Shown: positions 16,978-25,490 of the stretch, piece by piece
Layout: every line of letters begins with the position of its first letter
How positions within the stretch are numbered: position 1 is the stretch's first letter
Assembly: GCF_009762325.1 (NCBI RefSeq)
Contig: NZ_CP034348.1
Coordinates: 2,300,501-2,364,500, forward strand
Length of the DNA stretch: 64,000 nt
DNA from: Roseovarius faecimaris
GTDB lineage: Bacteria > Pseudomonadota > Alphaproteobacteria > Rhodobacterales > Rhodobacteraceae
Direction: 5' to 3'
Program-made: the position numbers and the translations under genes
The notes under the pieces: generated by a model
Database searches by the model: none
What the model was told of the DNA's origin: nothing
Seen by the model: the letters and a program-made list of their open reading frames with translations, nothing else

Positions 16978-18342
16978 TCAGGCCTCGGCCAGATATTCGG
17001 TGATCGATTCCGAGATGGCGTTGACGATCATGTCGCACTCCTCGCGGTTGATGATGATCGGCGGCGAAATCACGATCCGGTCGCCCACGGGCCGCACGAT
17101 CACGCCGCGGTCGAGGCACTTCTTGAAGATCGCCTCGGACACGCCGGCGCCATGCGGCGCCTTGGTTTTCTTGTCGGCGACAAGGTCGATCCCCATCATC
17201 AGATGCGAGCCGCGCACATCGCCCACAATCGGCAGGTTCAGGAGCGACTTGGCGGTTTCCTGCAAGTATGGCCCCACCTCTTTGGCGTTGCCCAGCATGC
17301 CCTCGCTTTCCATGATCTCCATGTTCTTCAGCGCCGCCGCACAGGCGACGGGGTGACCGAAATACGTGAGCCCCATGGAGAACACGCCGCCCTCGCATTG
17401 CGGATGTGCGATGACATCATAAATCTCCGAGGTGATCATCGTGGCCCCGAGCGGGATATAGCCCGAGGTGATGCCCTTGGCGCAGACGAGGATATCGGGC
17501 GTCATGCCAAAGACGGCCTCGGAGGCAAACCATTCACCAAGGCGACCGAAGGCGGTGACGACCTCATCCGCGATGTAAAGCATGTCATAGGCCTTGCAGA
17601 CGTCATACATCCGCTTGTGATAGCCCTTGGGCGCGACCAGAACGCCCCCTGCCCCCATGATCGGCTCGGCGATGAAGGCGGCCACGTTGTCGGGGCCAAG
17701 CTGATGGATGCGGCGCTCAAACTCGTCGACGAGGAAATCGCAAAACTCGTCCTCGCTCATCCCCTCGGGCTTGGCATACATGTTGGCGGCCGAAACGTGG
17801 TGGATGAAATCCTCGCCGATCCGGTCAAAGCCCAGCTTGGTGCCGTGGATGCCGGTCAGCGACGCGGCCACATAGGTGGCGCCGTGATAGCCCGCATCGC
17901 GGCTGATGATCTTCTTCTTGCGGTGCTGGCCCTTCATCTCGAAATAGTAATGCACCAGCCGGATCGCGGCATCGTTCGCGGTAGAGCCGCCGCAGGTGTA
18001 ATAGACGTGATTCAGATCGCCCGGGGCCAGCGCGGCCAGTTTCGCGCCCAGTTCGGAGGCGGGGATGTTGGTCGAATGGCCGAACGGGTTGTAATACTGC
18101 ATGTCCATGACCTGTGCCGCGATCGCCTCGGCCATGTCCTTGCGCCCGTGGCCGATATTGACGCACCAGAGCCCGGCAATCCCATCAAGCAGGCGGTTGC
18201 CGTCCTGATCGGTGACATACATGCCCTCGGCCTTTTCGATGACCTGGCTGCCCTCTTCGCGGAAGCAGGAGAAATCCGTGTAGGGGTGCAGCAGATGGTC
18301 ACGATCCTTGCGCCAGATATCGGATTTGGTCGGGGCGGTCAT
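16978..18342 (-). CDS. Class III omega-aminotransferase (putrescine-pyruvate type likely)
   Basis: The 454-residue PLP enzyme has the class III features: CGGSTANDAAIRL (phosphate site), DAGYHGATY, ADEVVTAFGR and the lysine in CAKGITSGYIPLG. Close family functions are putrescine- or taurine-pyruvate and beta-alanine-pyruvate transamination. Because it heads the operon with aguB and aguA, the inferred job is to turn putrescine into 4-aminobutanal. No aldehyde dehydrogenase lies in this operon. It is divergent from the GMC oxidoreductase across a 134-base region with a 16-base palindrome. Confidence 0.87.
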   Translation of the reverse strand: MTAPTKSDIWRKDRDHLLHPYTDFSCFREEGSQVIEKAEGMYVTDQDGNRLLDGIAGLWCVNIGHGRKDMAEAIAAQVMDMQYYNPFGHSTNIPASELGAKLAALAPGDLNHVYYTCGGSTANDAAIRLVHYYFEMKGQHRKKKIISRDAGYHGATYVAASLTGIHGTKLGFDRIGEDFIHHVSAANMYAKPEGMSEDEFCDFLVDEFERRIHQLGPDNVAAFIAEPIMGAGGVLVAPKGYHKRMYDVCKAYDMLYIADEVVTAFGRLGEWFASEAVFGMTPDILVCAKGITSGYIPLGATMITSEIYDVIAHPQCEGGVFSMGLTYFGHPVACAAALKNMEIMESEGMLGNAKEVGPYLQETAKSLLNLPIVGDVRGSHLMMGIDLVADKKTKAPHGAGVSEAIFKKCLDRGVIVRPVGDRIVISPPIIINREECDMIVNAISESITEYLAEA

Positions 18343-18413
18343 GGGCTGTCCTTTCCTGCGAAAATCAAGGGAGTCGCCCCATAGTTTGCCCCGGCTGGGC
18401 GCCCGGGTCCAGA

Positions 18414-18429
18414 TAATTTGATCAAATTA
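18414..18429. promoter_or_regulatory. Perfect 16-base palindrome, candidate operator
   Basis: TAATTTGATCAAATTA is an exact palindrome in the divergent region between the aminotransferase operon and the GMC oxidoreductase gene, 47 bases before the latter's ATG and 71 bases from the former's. It is AT-rich against a GC-rich background and placed where it could control both directions. The cognate regulator is unknown. Confidence 0.5.
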
Positions 18430-18476
18430 ACGCAGGTGATTGATTTTGCCATTAATTTCAGCGCAAGCTACGCGGG

Positions 18477-20108
18477 ATGGAGCAGTTTGACTATATCATC
18501 ATCGGCGCAGGATCGGCTGGCTGCACCCTGGCCAACCGGCTGGGCGAGGACCGCGCGAAGCGCATCCTGATCGTCGAAGCGGGGCCGATGGACCGGAACC
18601 TGCTCATTCATGTGCCGGCAGGCGTCTACAAGGCCTGGCGGGAGCCGAAATTCAACTGGAATTACGACACCGAACCCGAACCCGAGTTGCTGAATCAACA
18701 GGTGTTCATGCCGCGTGGCAAGGTGCTGGGCGGATCATCCTCGATCAACTCGATGGTTTACATGCGCGGGCACCCACTGGATTTCGACGGCTGGGAGCAG
18801 GAGTGCGGCCTGCCCGGCTGGGGCTATGCCCATTGCCTGCCCTATTTCAAGGCGGGCGAGAGTTACAATCGCGGCGGCGATGCCTGGCGCGGGGGCGAAG
18901 GGCCACTGGGCACCTGCAAGGGGGATTATGAAAACCCGCTCTACGATGCGTTCGTGCAGGCGGGCGAAGAGGCCGGACAAGGGTATACCGACGATCTCAA
19001 CGGTTATCAGCCCGAGGGGGTCGCGCGGCTTGACGCCACCAAGCGCGACGGGCGGCGATGCAGTGCGGCGGTGGCGCATCTGCGGCCGGCGCTGGCCCGG
19101 GGCAACGTCTCCCTGATCACCCGCGCCATGGTCGAGCGGATCGACATCGCGCAGGGGCGTGCGCAGGGCATCACCTATCGCCATCGCGGGGCGCTGCACC
19201 AGGCGCGCGCCTCGGGCGAGGTGATCCTCTCGGGCGGCGCGCTCAACTCACCGCATCTGCTGATGCTGTCAGGCATCGGCCCGGCTGCACATCTGAAAGA
19301 GCACGGGATCGCCTGTCTGGTGGATGCGCCGGATGTGGGGCAGAACCTGCAGGACCACGCCAGCATCATCCTGCAGTTCGAAAGCCGCAAGCACTATCCC
19401 ATCCACACGGTCGACCGGCCGTGGAACAAGGCCATGGCGGGGCTGCGCTGGGTCTTCACCCGGGACGGGATTGCGGCCTCGAACATCTGGGAGGCAGGCG
19501 GTTTGGTCCGGGGCAATGACCATGTCGCCTATCCCAACCTGCAATATCACATGGGGCCGGTCGGCTTTGAGTATGTGGGCAACAAAATCACCCTGAGCCA
19601 GGCCTTTGCCATTCATGTGGACCAACTGCGCCCGCGAAGCCGCGGGGAGCTGCGGCTCAGATCCGCCAATCCGGGCGACAAACCACTGATGCAGTTCAAT
19701 TATCTGTCCGATCCTCATGACCTGAAAGAGCTGGTCGAGGGCGTTCATAAATGCCGCGATCTGGTGGCGCAGGGCGCGTTTGACGCGTTGCGCGGGGCCG
19801 AGATGATCCCCGGCCCGCATGTCAAGAGTGACGAGGAAATCGCCCAGTGGGTGCGCGGGGTCACAACGACCGATTTTCACCCCTCCTGCACCTGCCGGAT
19901 GGGCCCAGATGATAGGGCTGTGGTGGATGGGGAATGCCGGGTGAAAGGTGTAGAGGGGCTGCGCGTGGTGGATGCCTCGGTCATGCCGCGCATCACCAGC
20001 GCCAATTTGAATGCCCCGACACAGATGATTGCCGCCCGTGCCGCGGATTTTATTGCGGGCCGCCCGCAGCGTGCGCCGGAATATCCGGGCTTTGCCTTTG
20101 AGGCCTGA
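18477..20108 (+). CDS. GMC-family FAD oxidoreductase (choline-dehydrogenase-like)
   Basis: The 543-residue protein has the FAD-binding DYIIIGAGSAGCTLANRL at the N-terminus, the GMC signature 1 region GKVLGGSSSINSMVYMRGHP and signature 2 GALNSPHLLMLSGIGP. The active-site His lies in DFHPSCTCRMG, and NAPTQMIAARAAD is at the C-terminus. It oxidises an alcohol or amino-alcohol with FAD. BetA itself is close in length and layout, but many paralogues act on other alcohols, and betB is not adjacent. Its partner genes across the divergent promoter act on agmatine and putrescine. Confidence 0.88.
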   Translation: MEQFDYIIIGAGSAGCTLANRLGEDRAKRILIVEAGPMDRNLLIHVPAGVYKAWREPKFNWNYDTEPEPELLNQQVFMPRGKVLGGSSSINSMVYMRGHPLDFDGWEQECGLPGWGYAHCLPYFKAGESYNRGGDAWRGGEGPLGTCKGDYENPLYDAFVQAGEEAGQGYTDDLNGYQPEGVARLDATKRDGRRCSAAVAHLRPALARGNVSLITRAMVERIDIAQGRAQGITYRHRGALHQARASGEVILSGGALNSPHLLMLSGIGPAAHLKEHGIACLVDAPDVGQNLQDHASIILQFESRKHYPIHTVDRPWNKAMAGLRWVFTRDGIAASNIWEAGGLVRGNDHVAYPNLQYHMGPVGFEYVGNKITLSQAFAIHVDQLRPRSRGELRLRSANPGDKPLMQFNYLSDPHDLKELVEGVHKCRDLVAQGAFDALRGAEMIPGPHVKSDEEIAQWVRGVTTTDFHPSCTCRMGPDDRAVVDGECRVKGVEGLRVVDASVMPRITSANLNAPTQMIAARAADFIAGRPQRAPEYPGFAFEA

Positions 20109-20153
20109 CACTTTTCGCCCCGGGCAAGTGGCTCAGGTTAATAGCGAAACGCT

Positions 20154-21179
20154 CTAAGAGCTGGGCGCCCGCCTGCCGCGGGCGGAAGAGTGCAACCGGT
20201 GGCACCCGCGCCCGGCATGTTTGGCCGCATAGAGTGCTGCATCGGCATCTTCGAAAAGCTGCGACAGTTCCGTCCTGCAATAGTCGGTGCTGATCGCCGC
20301 ACCGATACTGCCGGAAATCTGACAGCTCTGCCCTTCATAGATGATCGGTTCTTCCAGCTCCGCAATGAGCGAGGCCGCGATCTCCTCGATCCGCTCGGGT
20401 TTGGTCAGACCGGGGAAGATCAGTACAAACTCGTCCCCGCCGGTGCGGATGATCATATCTTCCCCGCGGGTGTGAGAGACCATGATCTGCGCGGCCTTCT
20501 GCAGCACATAATCGCCGGCCGCGTGGCCCATCGCGTCATTCACCGCCTTGAAGTAGTCCAGGTCAAGATTCATCACGGTAAAGGGCGTCCCCTGATCCAT
20601 CAGCCGCGCCAGCACATGATCCATTGCGCGGCGGTTCTTGAGCCCGGTCAGCGTATCGGTAAACGCCTGTTCTTCCGCGGCAATCTTGGCGCCTTGCAGG
20701 CGCGTGGTGAGCGAGCGTGAGGCGCTCATCGCCGCCGACTTGGCCTCAATCAGATAAAGCATCTCAACGGTGAGATCGGTCGGTGCGAAATCGGCGCTGG
20801 TCAGGGCATAATCGCGCACCGCGTCGACAATGGAAATTCCGAACGAGAGGTTGATCACCGCCCCCCCTGCCGGGCCGATGCAGTTGCCCTTGTGCAGTGG
20901 GGTAAGCACCGCTTTCATCTCGGTCCGCGCGCCGGTGCGCAGCTTCAGGTGCAGCTTGGTGCCCGCCAGAGAAAGCAGCGCGCGCATGCTGTTATCGGTC
21001 TGCGGGCGTTTGAGCTTGAACAGATCGTGAAAGCGCCGCCCGATCGCCTCGGCCCGCGGCAAAATCTTGATGAAACTGGGCCCTGCATGGATCAGGTGGC
21101 CGGTCTTGTTGAGCACCAGATGCATCGGGCAGAGCGTATCGAGAAGCGTTCTGGAGGTGATCGAGGACATCTCGCTCAT
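20154..21179 (-). CDS. Diguanylate cyclase with HNOBA-like sensor domain
   Basis: The 341-residue protein begins with a PAS-like region resembling the haem-NO-binding-associated domain of soluble guanylate cyclases (MHLVLNKTGHLIHAGPSF near residue 20, then LFKLKRPQ). It has a short coiled linker and then a GGDEF domain with DTLTGLKNRRAMD and the active RTGGDEFVLIF. The RxxD inhibitory site is present (RGED upstream of GGDEF), so product feedback is likely. It makes c-di-GMP. Its start overlaps the stop of the H-NOX-like gene by 4 bases, so the two proteins probably form a sensor/cyclase pair. Confidence 0.88.
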   Translation of the reverse strand: MSEMSSITSRTLLDTLCPMHLVLNKTGHLIHAGPSFIKILPRAEAIGRRFHDLFKLKRPQTDNSMRALLSLAGTKLHLKLRTGARTEMKAVLTPLHKGNCIGPAGGAVINLSFGISIVDAVRDYALTSADFAPTDLTVEMLYLIEAKSAAMSASRSLTTRLQGAKIAAEEQAFTDTLTGLKNRRAMDHVLARLMDQGTPFTVMNLDLDYFKAVNDAMGHAAGDYVLQKAAQIMVSHTRGEDMIIRTGGDEFVLIFPGLTKPERIEEIAASLIAELEEPIIYEGQSCQISGSIGAAISTDYCRTELSQLFEDADAALYAAKHAGRGCHRLHSSARGRRAPSS

Positions 21180-21775
21180 GGTGCGGTTCCGTTGCTCAGG
21201 TCAAATTCGCGGCCTTCGGCATAGGCGACGTCCAGAAGATACACTTCTAGAATTTCAACCTGTGTTTTGCGGCCCTTATGCTCCATCAGCACGAGCGCGC
21301 CGTAATCGTCGGCCATCGCACGCAAAAGCCCGAGGATCACATGACCGAAACCGGAAATGCCGAGCCCGCGAGAGTTGACATGGAGGCTGAAAAACCCGGT
21401 GCGATGCTCGCGCAGTTCCAATATGGGCAGATGCAGATCCGGCATTGCCAGGCGGACACGGTCGGGCAGGTCATCGAGCGAATGCAGAAACTCCGGAAAA
21501 TCCGCCCCCCCGAACCGCAACAGGCGGCGGATCGCTTCGAGATTGGGGTGCGACACGATGAAGGTGCCGATATCTTCCAGCAGCTCTTCACGCGTCTTGC
21601 CGAGTTGCACGGCGATGGCACCGAGCAGCGCATCGGTCTGCCCTGTTTCATAGAGGAGCATCGGCTCGAACTCTGTAAAGTCGAGGCCAAGCGTGTGCAC
21701 CACGTCCAACCAGGTCTCATCGCCATAGGTGTCGCGCACAAACCGCTCAATCGCCCGGTTGATCATTCCATGCAT
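21176..21775 (-). CDS. H-NOX (HNOB)-like protein with altered haem-ligand position
   Basis: About 199 residues from ATG 21775 (AGGAGA upstream, MHGMINRAIERFV start as in H-NOX proteins). The overall pattern of the haem-NO/O2-binding family is present: DETWLDV early, ETGQTDALLGAIA, and DFPEFLHSLDDLPDRV. In canonical members this last stretch ends LDxLH, with His as axial haem ligand; here that residue is Pro. The haem-propionate motif YxSxR is also degenerate (LHVNSRGL). It is coupled to the HNOBA-GGDEF gene. NO control of c-di-GMP is the family expectation, but haem binding by this copy is doubtful. Confidence 0.82.
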   Translation of the reverse strand: MHGMINRAIERFVRDTYGDETWLDVVHTLGLDFTEFEPMLLYETGQTDALLGAIAVQLGKTREELLEDIGTFIVSHPNLEAIRRLLRFGGADFPEFLHSLDDLPDRVRLAMPDLHLPILELREHRTGFFSLHVNSRGLGISGFGHVILGLLRAMADDYGALVLMEHKGRKTQVEILEVYLLDVAYAEGREFDLSNGTAP

Positions 21776-21876
21776 GCTATTCTCCTGCACGGGGCAGAGC
21801 ATGGCATGACGGGCTTAACAACCGATCAATGTTTTCAATTGTGCCTATTTTCCTCGCCCGGCATCGGATCCGGGCC

Positions 21877-23439
21877 TCAGAAATCCGTAGGTGCGCCACC
21901 TTCGGACTTGCGCCGCTCGACGAAGGCGGCAAGCTCTTCGCGAATGCCCTCGTCCATCGGGGGCGCCTCGAAACTGGCGATGATGTCCTTGTAGGTCTGA
22001 TGCGCGCGCTGCGCGGTCCAGACGGCGCCGGCCGCCTCCCAGGCTTCATAATTGCGCCAATCGCTCAGGAAGGGCTGGTAAAAGGCGGTGGTATAGCGGT
22101 CCTGGGTGTGCTGAATACCAAAGAAATGGCCCTGATCGCCCACCTCTTGGATCGCGTCAAAGGCGATCTCATCTGGGCCGGTCGCGGTCAGGCTTGGGTC
22201 CATGTACCGCTGAATTTGCTGAAGAATTTCACAATCCATGACAAACTTCTCGGGCGACGCGATCAGCCCGCCTTCGAGCCATCCGGCGGCGTGATAGACC
22301 ATGTTGGCCCCTGCCTGCACGGCGGACCACAGGCTGTTCGAGGTCTCCCACGTGGCTTGGGCATCGGGCACATTGGCCGCACAGACGCCGCTGGCCCGCA
22401 TCGGCAGCTTGTAGAAGCGCGCAAGCTGTCCGGTCATCTGCGTGGCACGCATGTATTCGGGCGTGCCGAAGGCGGGCGCGCCGGATTTCATATCGACGTT
22501 GGAGGTGAAGGTGCCGATGGCGCAGCACGCGCCGGGGCGCACGATTTGTGCCAGCACGATGGCGATAAGGCCTTCGGCCAGGCTCTGCGCCACGGCCCCC
22601 GACATGGTGACCGGCGCCATGGCCCCGGCCAGGGTAAAGGGTGTGACCACGAGGCCCTGATTGCGGCGCGCCAGCCGGATCCAGCCGTCAAGCATCGGGT
22701 AGTCATGTTTCAGGGGCGAGGTGGAGTTGATGTTGGAGTACATCTTCGGGTCGGCTTCGAATTCGGCATCACTATGCCCGCCCGCGATGCGCACCATTTC
22801 CATCACATCCTCGACCCGCTCCTTGCCCAGGCAATAGGCATGCGCCACCTTGTCCGTCAGGGTCAGCTTGTCATAGAGCACATCGAGATGCCGCACCGAG
22901 GCATGGATGTCCTGCGGTTCAACCGGATAGCCGCCGACAAAATGTATACAGTTGAAAAACTGGCTGAGTTTCAGAAGGTTGGCACACATCTCGCGGGTGC
23001 CGGTAACCTTGCGGCCGATCTCCATGTCCCAATAGCTGGGCGGCGAGGAGACATTGCCGAAATTGAGGTGCTTGCCGCCGATGGTGATGGTGCGCTCGGG
23101 ATTGCGCGGGGTGATCGTCCAGCTTTCAGGCGCCTGGGCGACCATCTCCATCACATAGTCGCGGCCCATGCGGACATTTTCGCCATTGATCGTGCTGCCG
23201 CCATGAGCGCGGAACAGCTCCACCGCCTCGGGGTTAAGGATCTCGATGCCGATCTCTTCGAGAATGCGCATGGCCCCCTCATGAATGGCCAGAACACCTT
23301 CCTCGGTGAGCGGCTCTGTCGGGCGGTCGATATTCACCGGCGGGTTCCACGGCATCTGGTCGATCACGGCAGTCCCGCGCCGCTCGGCATTGCCCGCGCG
23401 TCCGCCGCCGCGCCGTCTGCGTTGTTTTTCCTCTGCCAT
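21877..23439 (-). CDS. Trimethylamine methyltransferase (MttB) superfamily protein, non-pyrrolysine
   Basis: The 520-residue protein starts with a basic RRRRGGGR tail, then LTEEGVLAIHEGAMRILEEIGIEIL as in MttB/MtgB proteins, and a TIM-barrel core. The reading frame is uninterrupted with no in-frame UAG, so it is a non-pyrrolysine member. Characterised examples demethylate glycine betaine or other quaternary amines and methylate a corrinoid protein. No corrinoid protein or its activator is adjacent, so partners must be encoded elsewhere. Proximity to the Rieske/GcvT pair and the betaine-type importer suggests a shared methylated-amine theme. Confidence 0.88.
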   Translation of the reverse strand: MAEEKQRRRRGGGRAGNAERRGTAVIDQMPWNPPVNIDRPTEPLTEEGVLAIHEGAMRILEEIGIEILNPEAVELFRAHGGSTINGENVRMGRDYVMEMVAQAPESWTITPRNPERTITIGGKHLNFGNVSSPPSYWDMEIGRKVTGTREMCANLLKLSQFFNCIHFVGGYPVEPQDIHASVRHLDVLYDKLTLTDKVAHAYCLGKERVEDVMEMVRIAGGHSDAEFEADPKMYSNINSTSPLKHDYPMLDGWIRLARRNQGLVVTPFTLAGAMAPVTMSGAVAQSLAEGLIAIVLAQIVRPGACCAIGTFTSNVDMKSGAPAFGTPEYMRATQMTGQLARFYKLPMRASGVCAANVPDAQATWETSNSLWSAVQAGANMVYHAAGWLEGGLIASPEKFVMDCEILQQIQRYMDPSLTATGPDEIAFDAIQEVGDQGHFFGIQHTQDRYTTAFYQPFLSDWRNYEAWEAAGAVWTAQRAHQTYKDIIASFEAPPMDEGIREELAAFVERRKSEGGAPTDF

Positions 23440-23524
23440 GGGTGCCTCCTCAGCCGTGTTGCGTTTTACACAAGCACCAGCAGAGCCGATATGTTCGCCG
23501 CTTTGCGACGGAACCTGTCGTTTT

Positions 23525-24424
23525 TCATCTTTGCGCGACGGCCCGCGCCCGTTTTGTGCGCTGTCCCGTGACCATGAGATACAGCGCCAGGCTGATCACC
23601 ACGATCGCCCCGCCCCAGAGCATCCGCGCAGTCGGGGCCTCGCCCGTTCCGAGCCAGACCCAGAGCGGGCCCAGCACCGTTTCAAGCAGCATCAGCAGGC
23701 TGACATTGGCGGCATGCGTATAGCGCGAGGCCAGAGAAAGGCAGAAGAACGAGACCGGCAGAACAATGCCGCCCGTGACGATCATGTAGATATACTGTCC
23801 CTGGGAAAGGGCGCCGGGGCCGACAATCGCGAGGCTGATCAGCCCGGCGATCCAGGCGCCGCAGCCGATGGCCAGCGGAATGGGTATATGCGGCCTGGCC
23901 CGCAGGATGACAAAGTTGAGCGCCAGCACCAGCGCCACGCCAAGCCCGAACAGCGCCCCCAGAAGCGCCGCCCCGTCCAGCGCCAGCCCCTCGCCTTCGC
24001 CGCTGACCGCAAGGCCGATGCCGAAAAGCACGGCGGCCATGGCGGCCCAGGTGGTCTTGTGCGTCGGCTCGCCGATGATCAGCCAGGCGAGGCAGGCGGC
24101 AAAGACCGGCACAGCTGCCACACCAAGCAGCACAACCGCCACGGGCGCCACGGCGATGCCAAGGCAAAAGAGCGTGGAGTTGAAGACCTGGCAGATCACG
24201 ATCGCGAGGCCGGACCGCGTCCTGAGGACGGCAAGATCGCCGCGATGGGTGCGCGTGCTGAGCGCCCATCCGAGGATCATCACCGTGCCCATCATCATGC
24301 CGCGCCAGGCAGCCATCTGGAACCCGCTCATCTCCGACAGGCGCATAAGCAGCGCATCAGGGGTGAGCATCAGCGTGCCGAAAAGCGCCAGCGCCAGACC
24401 GAAAAGCGGGTGGCGGCGGCTCAC
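23525..24424 (-). CDS. EamA/DMT-family transporter
   Basis: The 299-residue protein has ten predicted membrane helices in two EamA halves (for example VAPVAVVLLGVAAVPVFAACLAWLI). Its start overlaps the HAD-phosphatase stop by 4 bases, so both are on one transcript. It is an inner-membrane drug/metabolite exporter with unknown substrate. It is not closely similar by eye to the other two EamA proteins of the window. Confidence 0.85.
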   Translation of the reverse strand: MSRRHPLFGLALALFGTLMLTPDALLMRLSEMSGFQMAAWRGMMMGTVMILGWALSTRTHRGDLAVLRTRSGLAIVICQVFNSTLFCLGIAVAPVAVVLLGVAAVPVFAACLAWLIIGEPTHKTTWAAMAAVLFGIGLAVSGEGEGLALDGAALLGALFGLGVALVLALNFVILRARPHIPIPLAIGCGAWIAGLISLAIVGPGALSQGQYIYMIVTGGIVLPVSFFCLSLASRYTHAANVSLLMLLETVLGPLWVWLGTGEAPTARMLWGGAIVVISLALYLMVTGQRTKRARAVAQR

Positions 24425-25122
24425 CGCGTGGCCATCCAGGCCGGGATATGACCGATATCCGGCAACACGGCATCGGCATAGGCGGCAAGGTCTTCGGTTA
24501 ACGCGGTACCGGTTAATACACCGAGCGTTAACATCCCGGCGGCACGGCCCGCGACCAGATCATGGGTGCTGTCCCCGACCATGACCGTACGCGACGGGGC
24601 GACACCCGCCACCGCCGCGAAGGCCAGAAGCGGGTCGGGATCGGGTTTGGCCCCGTGCCCGGAATCGAAGCCCGCGATAAAGGCGAAGCGATCGGCCACA
24701 CCGGCGCTGCGCAACTGGGCATGGGCCACAAGCTCGGCATCGTTGGTCATCACCCCCAGAACAACCCCCTGCCCGGCCAGTTCGTCAAGAAACGGCGCCA
24801 GCGGCACGGCGGGCTGCAGCGGCGCACTGACCGCCGAGCGCGAAAGAAAGCCTTCGATCTCGTCCACGGTGGTGCGGGGCAACACCGCGGCCAGATGCTC
24901 GGCACATTGTCTGTTGGTGCTGGCGATGAAGGGGCTGGCGGGAAGAAACTCCATCTTTTCATAATCATAGAGCATCTCACGCGCGACATGGCGGGCCAGA
25001 TCCATATCCCCTTCGGCAAGATCGAGGATCGCGTCATGCGCCCAGACGCTCCAGGTGGCATGAAAGTCAAACAGCGTGCCATCCTTGTCGAACAGCATCG
25101 CCTCGATCGGGGTTGCGCTCAT
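24421..25122 (-). CDS. HAD-superfamily phosphatase (phosphoglycolate phosphatase-like)
   Basis: The 233-residue protein has motif I FDKDGTLFDF (nucleophile Asp), motif II VMTNDAE, and motifs III/IV in GAKPDPDPLLAF and VMVGDSTHDLVAGRAAGM. The helical cap between motifs I and II marks subclass I, like Gph. The substrate cannot be fixed. It overlaps the DUF3572 gene upstream and the EamA gene downstream by 4 bases each. Confidence 0.87.
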   Translation of the reverse strand: MSATPIEAMLFDKDGTLFDFHATWSVWAHDAILDLAEGDMDLARHVAREMLYDYEKMEFLPASPFIASTNRQCAEHLAAVLPRTTVDEIEGFLSRSAVSAPLQPAVPLAPFLDELAGQGVVLGVMTNDAELVAHAQLRSAGVADRFAFIAGFDSGHGAKPDPDPLLAFAAVAGVAPSRTVMVGDSTHDLVAGRAAGMLTLGVLTGTALTEDLAAYADAVLPDIGHIPAWMATR

Positions 25123-25403
25123 GTCCAGTTCACCTCTTCGCCACCGGGAAGCATCTGCCGCGCGCGCCAGGGCGCGTCATAGGGCAGGTTTTCCGCATCG
25201 CAAAACGCCTGTACCCAGGCATCGTCCATCAGAAGAAATTCCAGCACAGAGCCCAGAAATTCGGGCTCGTTCAGGCGGGTGCGGAAATCCTGCTCCGCCG
25301 CACCCGTGGCCCCGCAGAAAACCGGAAGAAGCTCATCATTGCCCGCCAGCCATGTCAGGGCACGTAGCCCCGTGACCTCGGCAAAGTTTCGCGCATCGTT
25401 CAT
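25119..25403 (-). CDS. DUF3572 family protein
   Basis: About 94 residues from ATG 25403, chosen because AGGAT lies upstream at workable spacing; ATG 25412 is an alternative. The helical sequence (ALTWLAGNDELLPVFCGATGAAEQDFR ... FLGSVLEFLLMDDAWVQAFCD, parts shown) matches DUF3572, a small cytosolic family largely limited to alphaproteobacteria with no known function. It is divergent from the PleD-like cyclase with 87 bases between. Confidence 0.8.
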   Translation of the reverse strand: MNDARNFAEVTGLRALTWLAGNDELLPVFCGATGAAEQDFRTRLNEPEFLGSVLEFLLMDDAWVQAFCDAENLPYDAPWRARQMLPGGEEVNWT

Positions 25404-25490
25404 GGGATTCATATCCTGGAAAGGATTTCTTAACTTCTGACATGGATAGTCGAGCCATCCAAAAGGGCAAGTCAGAAAGGCAGGCTCCAA

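Noticed and set aside
21856..21875. GCCCGG-N8-CCGGGC inverted repeat between mttB and the H-NOX gene
   Set aside because: A 6-pair stem without a T-tract on either strand; too weak to call a terminator in GC-rich DNA.
4895..23439. Idea that the whole 4.9-23.4 kb region is a horizontally acquired island
   Set aside because: No integrase, transposase, flanking direct repeats or clear composition shift; the tRNA-Ser at 4745 is intact and has no visible duplicated 3' end.
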